Shown here: positions 24,600 through 36,795 of the stretch, in pieces
Layout of the letters: every line of letters starts with the position of its first letter
Position numbering within the stretch: the first letter of the stretch is position 1
NCBI GenBank assembly: GCA_029962745.1
Contig: CM057169.1
Span: forward strand, 14,287,193-14,351,192
Length of the DNA stretch: 64,000 nt
Reading direction: 5' to 3'
Source of the DNA: Echinometra lucunter
Taxonomy: Eukaryota > Echinodermata > Echinoidea > Camarodonta > Echinometridae
The notes under the pieces: generated by a model
The model's input: only the letters and a program-made list of their open reading frames with translations
Database searches by the model: none
What the model was told of the DNA's origin: nothing
Translations under genes and position numbers: made by a program

Positions 24600-24850
24600 A
24601 AAAATTCACGACCCTAGGTCGTCAAATATGCGACCTAAGTCGCAAAGTTTGCGACCCAAAGTCATGTAATTCAGGACCCAAAGTCACAAATTTCGCGACT
24701 ACAGGGCGTGAAGTTTGCAACCCTTGTCGCAAAGTTCGCGCCTCGGGTCACGAATTTCGGGTCCCGGGACATGAATTTCAGGTCGTGGGTCACGAAATTG
24801 GTGACCGAAATCGCCAATTTCGCTCCTAGGTCGTGAAATTTGCGTCGCAC
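24600..24850. repeat. Cluster of short palindromes (GTCGCAAAGTTTGCGAC type)
   Basis: About ten units of 15-20 bp, each close to self-complementary: ACGACCCTAGGTCGT, GTCGCAAAGTTTGCGAC, GTCACAAATTTCGCGAC, GGTCACGAAATTGGTGACC, GGTCGTGAAATTTGCGTCGC. Spacing is near 20-40 bp. Just before it, CCATGGCTGAGCGG (24461-24474) is inverted as CCGCTCAGCCATG (24583-24595). Confidence 0.75.
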
Positions 24851-25129
24851 ATGGCCTGTCATCGAGTGTACTTCAGGGCCACCATATTTAATTCATCCGT
24901 AAGGCCTTTTCTATGACATCGTGTTTTGGAATTTTAGTTTCATTCACCGTAATGAGTCAGCAGGCATGAAAGGCACTCAAACGTATCTCCTATTCCATTT
25001 GACGAAATATTTGCTAGTACAATGAGGTCCAAGCCAGCAGCACGACCTCAAGCGGAAACTTTCTGTAGCAGATTCCATTTACACTGGGAGGCCAGCGGTT
25101 TACAGTGACAATAACTATACATGGCGTGA

Positions 25130-25184
25130 AATATTATGACTACTACTACAGTAACTACTACTACTACTACTACTACTACTACTG

Positions 25185-25226
<42 letters not shown>

Positions 25227-25227
25227 T

Positions 25228-25272
<45 letters not shown>

Positions 25273-25336
25273 AGTACTACTACTACCACCAGCGCTACCA
25301 TCATCACCACCGGCACCACCACCACCACCCCCACCG

Positions 25337-25374
<38 letters not shown>

Positions 25375-25690
25375 GCTGCTGCTACTGCTACTACTGCTAC
25401 TGCTACTGCTGCTGCTACTACTGCTACTGCTGCTACTGCTACATTTACTACTGCTACTACTGCTACTACTACTACTGCTGCTACTGCTACATTTACTACT
25501 GCTACTACTGCTACTACTACTACTGCTGCTACTGCTACTGCTGCTACTGCTGCTACTGCTACTACTGCTACTACTACTACTGCTGCTACTACTGCTACTG
25601 CTGCTACTGCTTCTACCAATACTACTTCTACTACTGCTGCTACTGCTTCTACTACTACTACTACTACTTCTGATGATGGTGATAATGATG
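25130..25690. repeat. (CTA)n/(CTG)n triplet microsatellite, about 550 bp
   Basis: Uninterrupted triplet array, first CTA, then CCA/CAC, then mixed CTA/CTG with two ACATTTACTACTG interruptions about 57 bp apart. It creates long poly-Thr, poly-Leu, poly-Tyr and poly-Ser frames that are artefacts of the repeat. Confidence 0.95.
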
Positions 25691-26059
25691 ATGATAATAA
25701 TAACAACAATAATAACAATGATAATCATCATTGTTATTATTGTTGTTATTAATAATGATACTAATCATGCTAATGATGATTATTTGTTGTATTGATAATC
25801 ATAATGATAATATAAAAAAATGATGACACTGATGCTGATGACAATAACACTAATAATAAGAAAGTCCATTATATAGATTTCATCCTGTGATTCACACATC
25901 AATAAGAGTAATCAAGAAATATCACAAATTTGACCTTTTGAAAAGAGAAATTTTACCCATTTGATTTTCTCAGCTTTTAAGTGTGCGTGTCGTGCTGTAG
26001 GCATTTGATATTATTGTAATTAGACTATGAAATGCTGTCAATATCAGAGATTTTTCTCA

Positions 26060-27190
26060 TGCACTGAATTCAAAGATAGTCCAAACTAGGCGGTCCAACG
26101 AATTTCACCTACCGCTCTTCAGAACTTTTATTAGTTAACCCATTCGTGACAGAGGTCCACATTTTGTGGTTTGGCATAATATCGTTTGATGCAAAGCCCT
26201 AAAAATCATACCAAATACATGAGCAGAAAGAGCAAAAAATTCTACACAAACTGTGCCCATTTTGGTTGCGTCAATATTCGTTGTTTGATGCTGAAAATTT
26301 TTAAAAGGAAAATAAGCATTAAAATCCTTAAATTGGCAATGTGATAGAAAGTTTAAAATCACCGTTTTCCCCTCAAAATTGGCAACTTTTTGACTTCTCA
26401 TCATAATTTCTGTCAATTTCTATTCATTTCAGATACATGATGTTTTATAAGAAAAATGTAGCAATAAAATAAAAATGTTGGTGTTGCCAATTTGAAGAAT
26501 AAAAACTGATCAAATTAGGTTTTAAATAATTCCTGTCACGAATGGGTTAAGAAAACATTTATGTACGATGGTCCTAGATTCTGGAATTCTTTAAGTGAAG
26601 ATATCATTAATAGTCCATACCTTAATTCTTTCAAGAAAAAATAAAATTATTTTTTTCTCAAATCATACACTACCGTACAATAATAATACCTGGCAATCTT
26701 AAATTTTCATTTGGATCTTCATCATCTCCTCAAGTTGAATAATCATACCATCTTACTTCGTTGAAACTACCATTATATTTACTTCCTTTTTTGGTCTTGA
26801 TGTCCTGCTCTTATCTTTTTTTTTCCTTTTTCCCCCCCTTTCCTTGTCGCTTCGTGTTTGTTTTTCGTTTTGTGTGTGCTGTTCTGTTTTGTTCTGGTAC
26901 TGTTTTGTCTTTTCCTCGTCTTCTTAGGCACAATTTGCAACAATTTTGTTTTCTGAGGGTTCCACAAACTACAAGCAATTGCTTTTTAGTGGATCCCTCC
27001 ATTTCCACAGAAATCAATTAATTATAATAATTCATTCTAATTATTTATTGATATGTTAACTCATGAAGGAAAAATATTATGTATATATCTTGATTTCATA
27101 TTGTTTGTATAATTATATCTATGCAATGTCATTGTATTTTCTTTACGTTGGAAATGAATAAATATGAATTTATGAATTATGAATTACGAA
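26060..27190 (+). mobile_element. LINE 3' fragment: reverse transcriptase C-terminus and 3' UTR
   Basis: On either side of the MITE the plus strand encodes NEFHLPLFRT and then KTFMYDGPRFWNSLSEDI with NSPYLNSFKKK. This is the usual C-terminal signature of CR1/L2-type reverse transcriptases (LPxxRT...GxxxWNSLP...SFKKKLK). An AT-rich 3' UTR ends ATGAATTTATGAATTATG. It is 5' truncated and dead. Confidence 0.7.
26135..26550. mobile_element. piggyBac-like MITE, copy 1, inserted in a LINE fragment
   Basis: Flanked by TTAA on both sides, with TIRs CCCATTCGTGACAG and CTGTCACGAATGGG (one base off at most). TTAA target duplication and CCC ends are typical of piggyBac. It interrupts the C-terminal coding remnant of a LINE. 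There is no ORF of its own. Confidence 0.85.
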
Positions 27191-27379
27191 AAGTGTGACC
27201 CATTCACAGATAATGGTTATCTTGAATAATACAGGTGAGCCTGGTCTCTAGCATGTGGGTACAAAAAGTTCTCAAAACAATGAAATAGTCACCACTTTTT
27301 AAACTTGAAATTTTTTCACCCGTTCGTGTGTAGGACCAAGCATTATCTCTCTCATCCATTGCTCTCTCTCTCTTTCTAC

Positions 27380-27480
27380 TACATACACACTCACACACAC
27401 CCACACACACACACACACACACACCCCACGCACACATACGCCTACGCACACGCTCATACGCATACGCATACACTCGCCTG
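27380..27480. repeat. (CA)n and ACGCAT-type microsatellite
   Basis: CACACA run followed by CGCATACGCATACG-type hexamers. Confidence 0.9.
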
Positions 27481-27894
27481 CATTTATACGCATTTGGTGA
27501 TTTCAGATGATGACCATGTAATACCAATGAACTTGCCCGGGGAACTTGCTCAACATACTCAACAGGCTCCATTGGGTAATCAGTCAAAAAAAAAAAAAAA
27601 AATAAAGAGCAAAATTGCGTCATATCAAAATGCTTTATACGTGTGAGTGGGTGTGAGGTTGTGTGTTAGGCCAATCTTACTTCGAGTAGTGAGCAATAAG
27701 AATGTAATATGTCTTTAAATTTGTTTTACCTCGAAGGCTTAGTAAATCCACGCTGAATTTGACGCTCTACAATTTTGTATGATCACAACCTCCGGTTGCA
27801 TAATGGGACTACACGTCTCATTAAGCGGTAAAGCCGTTAGTCATTACCGACAACGGCAATTCAATTGGATTTTCGTCCTAGATATTGGGTAAGG

Positions 27895-28135
27895 TCAATT
27901 TCAATGGGTTAATGGGACCAATTGCCAATAGGGACCAATTGGTTTTTAATGGGTAGGTTTCAATGGTATTCCATGGGGGCAATGGGGACCTATTTGTTTC
28001 AATGGGTCACTTTGTATTTCAGTTGGTATTCAATGGGTCAATTGGTCCAATTGAAACCAATTGAAATACAAATTGACCCATTGAAACAAATAGGTCCACA
28101 TTGCCCCATGGAATACCAATTGGCAATTGGGAGTA
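27895..28135. repeat. Inverted repeat built from CAATGGG / CCAATTG words
   Basis: Left-arm words (CAATGGTATTCCATGGGG, GGGGACCTATTTGTTTCAAT) reappear complemented in the right arm (CCCCATGGAATACCAATTGG, ATTGAAACAAATAGGTCC). Arms are about 100 bp. It could fold into one long hairpin. Confidence 0.8.
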
Positions 28136-28227
28136 CATGGAAAGTGAAACGATGGGTGCCCATTAACAAAGTTTTATTTCTTTAGGACTTCGTTTTCAAG
28201 TGAATGAAATGTAAACGAGCTGAATAA

Positions 28228-28442
28228 CAAATGAAAAATATGGTACTCTCTCTTTTATCTCTTTCTCTTGCTCTCTCTCTCTCTATCTCTCCTCTTTCTC
28301 TCTTTCTCTTTCTTTCTCCTTCTCTTTTTCTCTGTTCACTCTTTCTCTGTCTTTTTCTTCCTGTCCCTCTTTCTCCTCTGTTTCTCTTTCTCTCTTTCTC
28401 TTTCTATCCACCTTTCTCTCTCTTTTGCTCTCTCTGTCATTC
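28228..28442. repeat. (CT)n/(CTTT)n pyrimidine tract
   Basis: About 215 bp of CTCTCT and TTTCTC words on the plus strand. No exon recognised beside it. Confidence 0.9.
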
Positions 28443-28703
28443 CTCTGGTAATATCTAAACTATATCAAAATGGCCTAGTCCTGAAAAGAGAAATTAAACT
28501 AAAGCTATTTTGTGTTAATGATTTAATTATTTACTTCGCTTAATCTGTACCATCCACTTTTTTTGGGGGGGGGGGGGGGCAAAATGCTAAGCCGATGTCA
28601 CTCCTTTGTATTATAGGAGATTTAAGGATCAACAATTTGACTTAATCCAATATGATAACAAGGAATAATATGACAAATCCAGCTATCAAACTCGAAATCT
28701 CTG

Positions 28704-29019
28704 AGACGCTAGGTCGTGGGCTTTCATGAGGAATTTGACACCATGTAACCAGTAACAGGTGTTGTCCATCACTCTGAGTTTTATGACCAACAGACCTTAT
28801 GAAATGCTCTGTATACTTCCCCCTTTCCCAATATGGCAAAGTCATTTCCTCACTTTCCCTGGCCCGAGAATGCCCGAAGCAGGCCAAAGAATGTTTGTGG
28901 TGGGACAGATTGTTTTGCTGTGTGCTCCAGAAATGTAGCTCTATTACAGGTATTTTTCACAAAGTCTGGTGTCAGCAAATTCTGATCCATTCCCCATGAA
29001 AGCCCACGACCTAGCGTCT
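28704..29019. mobile_element. MITE with AGACGCTAGGTCGTGGGC termini, 316 bp
   Basis: The left end AGACGCTAGGTCGTGGGCTT is mirrored by AAGCCCACGACCTAGCGTCT. The inverted match continues through TTTCATG and GGTGTCA-like blocks. Confidence 0.8.
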
Positions 29020-29412
29020 TTAAATTCGTCCATACAGTTGTCTCTCCCTTTTTAAAAGAAAACTAGAACAATATTTTATTTAATATACACTCAACAAGCA
29101 TCTCTGTAAATACTCTTAGAATTAAACGAGGGTGTTTTTTTTTCATATTTGTAATTTTTTTGTTTTGTTCTCTTACCTTTTGCTAAGATTTATTTTGTTT
29201 ATTTTGTTACTCAATGGTCTCTAAAACATAAACTAAAAAACGAATAAAAAACACCGTAAACCAAAGAAAACATAGTTGTTCAAGGAGACTTGTTTCAACA
29301 AGGCCATCATTGGCTTTATTTTGAAGTCCTCTTTTGAATGCTTATGTGCTTTTGTTTAATTTCTTTTAGAGATAAAAATAAATGAATAAATAAATAAACT
29401 GAACTGAATTGA
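29020..29412 (+). mobile_element. LINE 3' end
   Basis: Encodes LSLFKRKLEQYFI followed by a stop, the end of a LINE ORF2. Then comes a 3' UTR ending AATAAATAAATAAACTGAAC. It is directly preceded by the MITE at 28704-29019. Confidence 0.55.
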
Positions 29413-29572
29413 AATAAGCTGAAATTCATATCCTAATCAAGGTAACCTTGATGTCATTTAGGGCAGTGAAAAGAGAATTTTCCTATACGAAGTAATAGTG
29501 TCATGGTTGTTGGGCCTCTATACCTTTTCACCAAGTGCATGGTATTCGCAGCGCTCGACTTCACGAAGTTCA

Positions 29573-29720
29573 GGGCCCCGTTTCATAAAACTTGTTATCA
29601 GTAACAAGTTGCAATAACTGTTACGAGCTACTGAAATTGTTGCATCTGATTGGCTGAGAGCAAAGTTGGCATAGAAATGTGGCAGTTGTTACTGATAGCG
29701 AGTTTTATGAAACAAGGACC
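29573..29720. mobile_element. GGGCCCCGTTTCATAA MITE, intact copy
   Basis: About 148 bp with ends GGGCCCCGTTTCATAAAACT and GTTTTATGAAACAAGGACC. The interior is shared with the other copies: CATCTGATTGGCTGAGAGCA and GAAATGTGGCAGTTGTTACT. Confidence 0.85.
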
Positions 29721-30358
29721 AGGTTTTATGTTCGAATTCTCCTCGTGACGTATATTAAGGGTGTGTCGAGGAGATTAGCAACAACAGATTTGAAAACGGA
29801 TTTTATTTTCTCATTCGTGTGGAAAGTTGACTCTGTAAAATTTTCATTCATCGGTCTCGATGACGTTTTACTGCATATTTACTGAACTGAGATGCCGGGC
29901 ATGTAAACACGGGCGGTATAGTTCTACATAACCCAAATGGTTTAGGTTGTCAAAAAGAGCGGAGGAACATGTAAAAGATGAAATTTTCCCGTGGGATGAT
30001 AAGTTTGTGGAGGCCGCCCTCCGAGAACCTTTGTGTGGATATTTCTTTCTGTATAATTTTGTTACACTGGCTTTGACGTAGTGAGATTATTTTATACTTC
30101 AAGGAATTCCAAGAATATAAACAAGTGCAGTGGTAATGATATGATCTATTTTGTACAAACTACTAACACGAAAGTGTCAGGAAGGGCAGATGAACGATTA
30201 AAAGATTCAATTTCCACCTGGGAGCCGTTTCTCGAAACCGTCATAAGTCTAACTTCTCGGACATCCCATTGACACGTGTCTTGTAGAACTAACACGCATT
30301 GAGTGGGATGCCCATGTATGAACTTAGACTAAATGACTGTTTGGAGAAACGCAGCCCA

Positions 30359-30753
30359 GGGCCCCGTTTCATAAAACTTGTTATCAATAACAACTTGCAT
30401 GGTCCTCATGGAAGACTAGCGGCACCATGTCAGTGCAGCTGAAAATGGGTTATCCAGCCGTCTCTTGACAGTATATTCCATTTTTTTCTTTCCTTATTGT
30501 TTTGTTAATTTCTAAGTTTCCATACTTCTGTACATTTTTCTTTTGTATAATTATGTATATTATATTCATATTACTTTTGTTATTTTCTTTGTATATTCAT
30601 GTGATTGTATATTCTTTTTATGACGGAAATAAAAACAAATAAACAAACAAACGTTATAAACTACTGAAATCCTTGCATCTGATTGACTGAGAAAAAAATT
30701 GTCGTAGAAATGTGGCAGTTTTTACTGATAACAAGTTTTATGAAACGGGGCCC
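30359..30753. mobile_element. GGGCCCCGTTTCATAA MITE split by a retroposon 3' end
   Basis: The outer parts (30359-30400 and 30652-30753) are one roughly 145-bp MITE with ends GGGCCCCGTTTCATAAAACT and AGTTTTATGAAACGGGGCCC. Between them lies about 250 bp ending ATAAAAACAAATAAACAAAC, a retroposon-type 3' tail. The insertion point is in GTTGCAATAAC of the MITE. Confidence 0.8.
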
Positions 30754-31342
30754 GTGAATATATATATATTTAAATCTTGTGATTCCGCGCCCTCGGATCT
30801 TAGACTCAATCATGCGGGCATTACATACTTTATCATGCCTTAACCTCATCCTTGAAAGGCACTCAAATGGAATGAAGTCCCAAGTATGTGAACAAAAAAA
30901 TAATGCTTGTGTTTTTTTTTCTTGTCCCCTTTTTCCTTTTCCAGTAAATTTTCGAAAGCTTTGAAGTTTTTGGACACCAATTTTTCATTATATCGAATTT
31001 GAATTGAATTAAAGGATTTTATTGAAAATTCCATAATGGCAGTCTTAACAACGGAATTGACATGGAATACAATTAAAAAATATTTTCTTCAAAGGAGTAC
31101 ATATACTCCTTTAGTCCTATAAGACCTATGACAACATAAGAAACATTTTGTACTAAAATCTCAGTGAATTTGAAAAAGAAGAGGAGAGTGAAAGAGAATA
31201 AAAAGCAAGAAGTAGTAAGAGCTGATAATAAAAAGGAGAGGAGGTCGGGCAAAACAGGGAAGATAGAAGGATAGGGAGGAAGAACAGTTTGTGATGCCTT
31301 CTACATAGGTGCTTGTCAGTATAATTGTTAACTGTTAGAATC

Positions 31343-31964
31343 AAGGAGTTTCAAGAGCTGGAGTCACATCTAACTCATTCCCTTTGAAGTGACGTTTGAT
31401 GCCGCCAGGAAACAATACGTCAGGCATGTGTTTAACTCGATCTTCCTTGCAGATACGTAGACAAAAGTTTTCTGCCTGGCTGCAAACTTACGGGCCATTT
31501 TCATAGGGAAATATGCTTTTGTAATGATAATTACTTTTCGCTACCACTCGTCTGATCATCTGAGCAGTACACAGTGCTTATGTTTACAGGAGGCAAGCGA
31601 AAGGAAATGGTGCAAAATTTCCTGAAATATGAATCAACATTTCTCGACTGGGCATGTGTGGGCACTATCTGACATATAACATCATAAATAACTGTAAATA
31701 ACACAGATAGGCTTTTGTATTCATATTCTATCATCTCTTCAATTTTCTCTCTGTTAATTCACATAAAAAGTGAAATATTAACGATATTTTATTTGTGACA
31801 AACACCATTACTCAAGCTTTCCCATGATGTTGGCGGCATCGAACCTAGACATCAAAGGCAACAGCACACCTGTAGATTCTATTGTGCAACCTTAGAAAGG
31901 GCATGAAGGGACAAGGCTTGAAATAATCTGTTGCCAGTTGGTACTCTAGCTCTTAAAACTCCTT
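31343..31964. mobile_element. TIR element, 622 bp, 9-bp TSD
   Basis: The TSD is GTTAGAATC (31334-31342 and 31965-31973). TIRs are AAGGAGTTTCAAGAGCTGGA and its near complement CTCTAGCTCTTAAAACTCCTT. Sub-terminal blocks (GTTTGATGCCGCC / GGCGGCATCGAACC) are also inverted. Confidence 0.85.
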
Positions 31965-33440
31965 GTTAGAATCAAGTTCTCATCACTTAATATCACAAAA
32001 TATGGGGAGTGCTAATTTCTGATCAAGCGTTTGAAGGGTGCATTTAAGCTGGCAGAAAGGGCAAGGACTGTAGGTCATTGTGATCAACAAAGCATCATGA
32101 TATTTAATTCATTTGTGTTTTTATTAATTTCTGTGTACAAACTTTCGTAGCTCTTCAGGTAGTGGGACAGGCTACAAATGAATCGATATCCAGGCATGTA
32201 AACATGGGCGGTGTCATTTTTGTCTTGTATACAAACCATTGAGGGGGTAGGCTGAAGATCGTCAATAAGTCAAGGATATAGTAGGTGAAATTTGCTCAAA
32301 CTTCAAAGAAGCAACTATCCCTTCAAAATACGAGGGGAGGCACGCCTTCCCCAGATTCGCTCATGTGGAAATTCGGCTCGGTATCTTTTTCATCCATTGG
32401 CTTTGACGCTGTATGGCTATTATTTATCTGAATCGAGTTATTGGGATGTAAACATGGGCGTTTTTTTTTTTTTCTGTTTGTTTTTTCATACTAATTCTAC
32501 AAAGCCTTGAAGTTCTAGGACTTTATATTTTCATAACTGAATTAAGTTCCAAGCACGTCCAAGTGGGAGGCGGTAATTTCTCTGCATACAACCTGCTGAG
32601 GGGTCGACTGTCAAAGGAAGGACAGGAATTCAACATGGTCGAAGAAACAGTGGTGTGTTTTTTAACCTTCAAAGGCCTTAACGTAGCAGGACAGTTTGAA
32701 TTTGAATCGAGTCCTCGGGTCCTAAGCATGAAAACATATGGGAGTTATGTCTTTGAATGCAAATTTTTGAAGTGTGCCTTTAATATTGGCAGAAAGGGCA
32801 AGGACTGCAGATATCTATTATCAGTTCCCTCCCACGTTCAAACTTTTGATTTATTTTTGCGCATAATAATTAAACCTTAATTCTCTATGCGCTTTACATT
32901 GAAAGGAAAAAAGTATGCTTAGTACATACACATAATTATCTAAAGACACAAACAATAAATTATATTAAACTATTGTAGGAAAAGGTATGTCTTTAAGACT
33001 CTCTTAAAATCATGAAGGGAAGGTGTATTCCTAATAGTTTAGGGTAGAGAAGTACAGAGCATGCAGGGGCTACAACTACAAAGGATCTGTGTCCATAAGT
33101 GTGCATATTGACAGGGTGTATGTTGTAGGGAGGCGTTGTTTATAGCGTTCTTGAATACATTTCTTACAAATGCAAACATCTTCTAAACTTGAAAGGACAG
33201 TACTCCCGTCGAGGAAAAATTTGTCTTCTTTATTCCTTTCTTTCTTGTTCCTCTTTGTTTCCCGGTTCATATTTTCTAAAGTGTTTAAGCCATTAATATC
33301 ACAATGTTCTTTTCTTTAGTTGACTTGATTACTAGTATTGTTATATATTTAGTTATAAATTATATATTTGTATATCTTTGTGTTTTTCTAAATTTTGTAT
33401 GTTTTTATTGTAAATAACACTTAATTCAGCTTTCGAACTG

Positions 33441-33682
33441 CACTGTAAAGAATATTCGGTAAAATTTTAACCAGAACGAGGGTAATTATATGTCCAACCA
33501 ATATTTTTATCCAATGCGGGAAGCATATTGTCCAGTTAGCGTATAAATAGGGAGTAATTACTTTAGAATGGGCAAAAATTTCCATCAAATGGGGGGGGGG
33601 GGGGGGGGGGGGGGAATGCCCAAAGTTGGTTGGACACATGATTACCCTCATGGCACATTTTTACCCAATATTTTTTAGAGTG
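33441..33682. mobile_element. MITE with CACTGTAAAGAA terminus, copy 2, inverted
   Basis: Same family as 12326-12575 in the opposite orientation. Shared words are GAGGGTAATTATATGTCCAA, GGGAAGCATATTGTCCAGTT and GGTTGGACACATGATTACCC. A G22 tract has expanded in the centre. Confidence 0.75.
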
Positions 33683-33924
33683 TGTGATGTGTTGTATGCA
33701 TAATAAACCAATTTCAGTTCAGTTCGATCCAATTCAATTCAGTCATTGTTTGTTATATACATGGCCTCTTCAGATCTTTCTAAAAAGTAGGCCTAACAAA
33801 AGTACGCATAGTACAACCATTTTAGTATGGTAAATTAAACATATACTATCAAATTACCATGTATAATCATGTTCAAATGATCGGGTTTGACGGGGTCATG
33901 GTATTTGGAGGGAAGTGTGAGGTC

Positions 33925-34255
33925 GTTGTGTGTAGGCGAAATCTGTGGGTTAAATAGACCATGACTGGCCTTCGGAATAATGAATAAACTTTGATTTTTC
34001 TTTTGAAAAAAAAAATACAATGAATGCAGTGATTATTGACCCATGGTAATAAAACCTAAGTAGAGAGGCCCATGGGGAACTTCGTTATCAATATGCTTTC
34101 TCTTGCATATTTCGAGTGCTTTATTGTTTGTTACAGCATAGTATTGCTAACATGATGCGGGGTCATCATGTAGGCTAAAATTGTGGATGGACCGTAACTG
34201 GCCTTCGGAATTATGAATACGCTTTTGAGTTTTTGAAAAAAAAAAACACAAGAAA
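33925..34255 (+). repeat. Direct repeat of about 85 bp, two copies
   Basis: TGACTGGCCTTCGGAATAAT with a following A-run (33962-34017) recurs as TAACTGGCCTTCGGAATTAT (34195-34250). Upstream GTAGGC-AAAT-TGTGG is also shared. Confidence 0.6.
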
Positions 34256-35083
34256 AATCATATTTTCCTCATGAAAAGGCCTATGGTATTTTATAAGAGG
34301 GATAGGCCATCTCCCTAAAAGTTCGTATATGTTATTAATCAAAATACCTTTTAATTATCAGAGACCTTGAAGAAAAATTCACTCTACCTTGAACATACTG
34401 AATGAAAATTTTAGGGTGCGCATCAATATAGACAAACAACAAATTTGATTTTTCTTTTTCTTCCTTTTCCCTAGAGCAAATAGTAAAGATAACTTAGTCA
34501 GTACAAGTAGATAATGCAATTTATTTTGCAACTAGTTTTCAAAACATTTGCCATTCGTTACTGCCTGGCGCAGAGATGCCGTGAGAAAGACTCTCAGGCG
34601 CTGCATGTATTTCTCTTAGTCCAAGCGTTAATTAAAGAGATCTTTTTTTAGGGTAGCATGACATGCACCCTTGTTCCGGTGGAAAGTCTTGTCCGTATTC
34701 ATATTTTTGTTGTGTACAGCATTTTCTTAGCTCTGAATTGGTCCATATACTTTAAGAGAGAGAAAGAAAAATGGCACAGTGTGCAACGTGCATTTTAAGG
34801 TATACCGTATTATTTCGGGGGGTGGGGGTGGGGAGTACCCTGATCGCTGCGCTGTACATCAATCGTGCCCAAAATCGCGAAAGCTAGTGAGGGCAGTGGT
34901 CTTAAAAACTCAGCTAGGCGCAGTTTATCTCAGTACAGACCAACCCATGAAATCATAACAGTCATGCTCCATTAAATGCTAGCTTGATACAAGAGAGAAA
35001 GAAGAAGAAAAGAAGGGGGAAGTAGAGTAAGGCAAGGGGGAAAGAAAGCCTATAGAGAGAGAGATAGAGATAGAGATAGAGAG

Positions 35084-35125
<42 letters not shown>

Positions 35126-36630
35126 GAGTGAATGAAGGGAAGTGTATCGGATTATTTGTACATTCATTGAAATCACGATTTTCATTCCCTTTTCTGAAAA
35201 AGTTTAAAATTTATGCTGAAAGTGAAATAAATACAGTGTCGGCATGAAATGGTGAAAAAGCACATTCAGACAATTAAAGAATTGCCATATTCGTATCAGA
35301 AAATTCTATTTTATTTTTTATCATTGCATAAATTACAATCATAGACACGAGTCGCATTGTATATCAGAACAAACATACCACATGAAAGAAAATAATTCTA
35401 GGAAAAATAAAGGAAAAATGGTATGCATACCTGTAGATGGTGGAAGTATAGTGTAATTGGTCCAAAACATCATAGAATTTCTCCATTCCTGTAAATATCA
35501 AATCTTGACTCCTCGATATTCTGAACCACAAATTCTTAAATACAGGAAATATAAACCATGAGCATACACATGCATATGCAGAGCTCTGTAGAAGAGAATA
35601 AGAGATCAGATACAACATTACAAGTACATAAAATTTGACAGAAAGAAATATTATATTAGTAACATATAGTAATATGCATATACTGACTTACTGATCGCCT
35701 GTAACTTTTACTGGGTCATTTTAATGATCTCACCAAAAGAAACATTGTGATGCCTGAAATTTAGAATCTTTGCGATGTATTCTAATATCCTAAGGATGAT
35801 ATTTTCAAGCTAGCACATATTGAGCCATTCAACTCAACCATCCAAATATAGTACATTATGAGCATCCCTTTTTTGCATCACATGGATGCTGCTATGTCAG
35901 GCAAATGGTGTTTGTCTGCATGAAATGCATAACATTAACATAATTAAGTGGCCCATTGGTCCATGAATATTGCCATATGATGTACATGTATGTAGTATAC
36001 ATTTACATGCAGTCTAGGTCCTTTCTGTAAAACAAAGGTATACAAACATGTATGGTTGGGAGTCCTAAAGCTATGCACCCTGCAAAAGAATTGGTAATTT
36101 TCTATCATTTCTTGTGATATCATCATAAGTTAGAAATCGGGGTGAAATTCAAACCAGTCAGTTTCAAAATCAAGATTTGCGATCATTTATTACACGTGTG
36201 TAGCTTTAGGACCCTTTCATTTTGCTGAACAAAATTTGACACTGGCATTGATATCGACTTGCAAATACATGTACCGGAATACATTATTATCATTCGTCCA
36301 TCATAATTTTCACTCAAAATTACCTTTAGAATATGGAGAACCAAGACATATAAAAGAAATTTGCACAAACCAATGCATTTTGTGACCTTTTTTAATAGCT
36401 AAAAATAGTGTTTGATTTTTGGTCCCCCATCATACATATACATAGAGATACACACGTACAGTGTACTCTGTTGATGTAGCAAATTTGTCCCTCGTGGCCT
36501 AATTGGTCTGCAGACACTCACGAAGTAAAACATTTCGATAGTCAGCTGCAACATACAGCCACGACTACACAAATAAAAACTGGATTATTGCGGTTCACAA
36601 AATATAAAAGAAAGTTTGACAAAGAAAGCT
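34256..36630. other. Gene-free stretch
   Basis: AT-rich sequence with one GATA/GA microsatellite. From here to the window end, TACATGTA-type words become frequent. Confidence 0.5.
35055..35126. repeat. (GATA)n/(GA)n microsatellite
   Basis: GAGATAGAGATAGA followed by GATA tetramers and GA dimers. Confidence 0.95.
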
Positions 36631-36795
36631 AGGGCCCTCTTGCGTAAAAAGTCATGATTGAACTCAAATTTTTCCTGAATTTTTAAAAAGAAAATGAAAT
36701 GCAAGTCCTGAAAATGTGATTCTGATTTAAAATCAAGTTGCATTTTTAAAGTTTTTAGTTTCGTTTAAACTCAACTTTCTAAGCGTGAGGGCCCT
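36631..36795. mobile_element. MITE with AGGGCCCTC termini, 165 bp
   Basis: AGGGCCCTCTTGCGTAAAAA at the left and TTTCTAAGCGTGAGGGCCCT at the right form inverted ends. Arms continue with GAACTCAAA / GTTTAAACTCAAC-like pairing around an AT-rich centre. Confidence 0.8.

Larger units (their letters stand above)
29880..32830 (+). repeat. Dispersed degenerate repeat with GGCATGTAAACATGGGCGG
   Basis: The phrase GGCATGTAAACACGGGCGG or a near form occurs at about 29893, 32192, 32445 and, diverged, 32560. A second phrase (GGCAGAAAGGGCAAGGACTG) occurs at about 32051 and 32790. The units around 32020-32500 and 32500-32830 look like diverged tandem copies; the first copy is separated by MITEs. Confidence 0.5.

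Noticed and set aside
25048..25795. Long poly-Ser, poly-Thr, poly-Leu, poly-Tyr and poly-Val open frames on both strands
   Set aside because: All are by-products of the (CTA)n/(CTG)n microsatellite; nothing non-repetitive is encoded.
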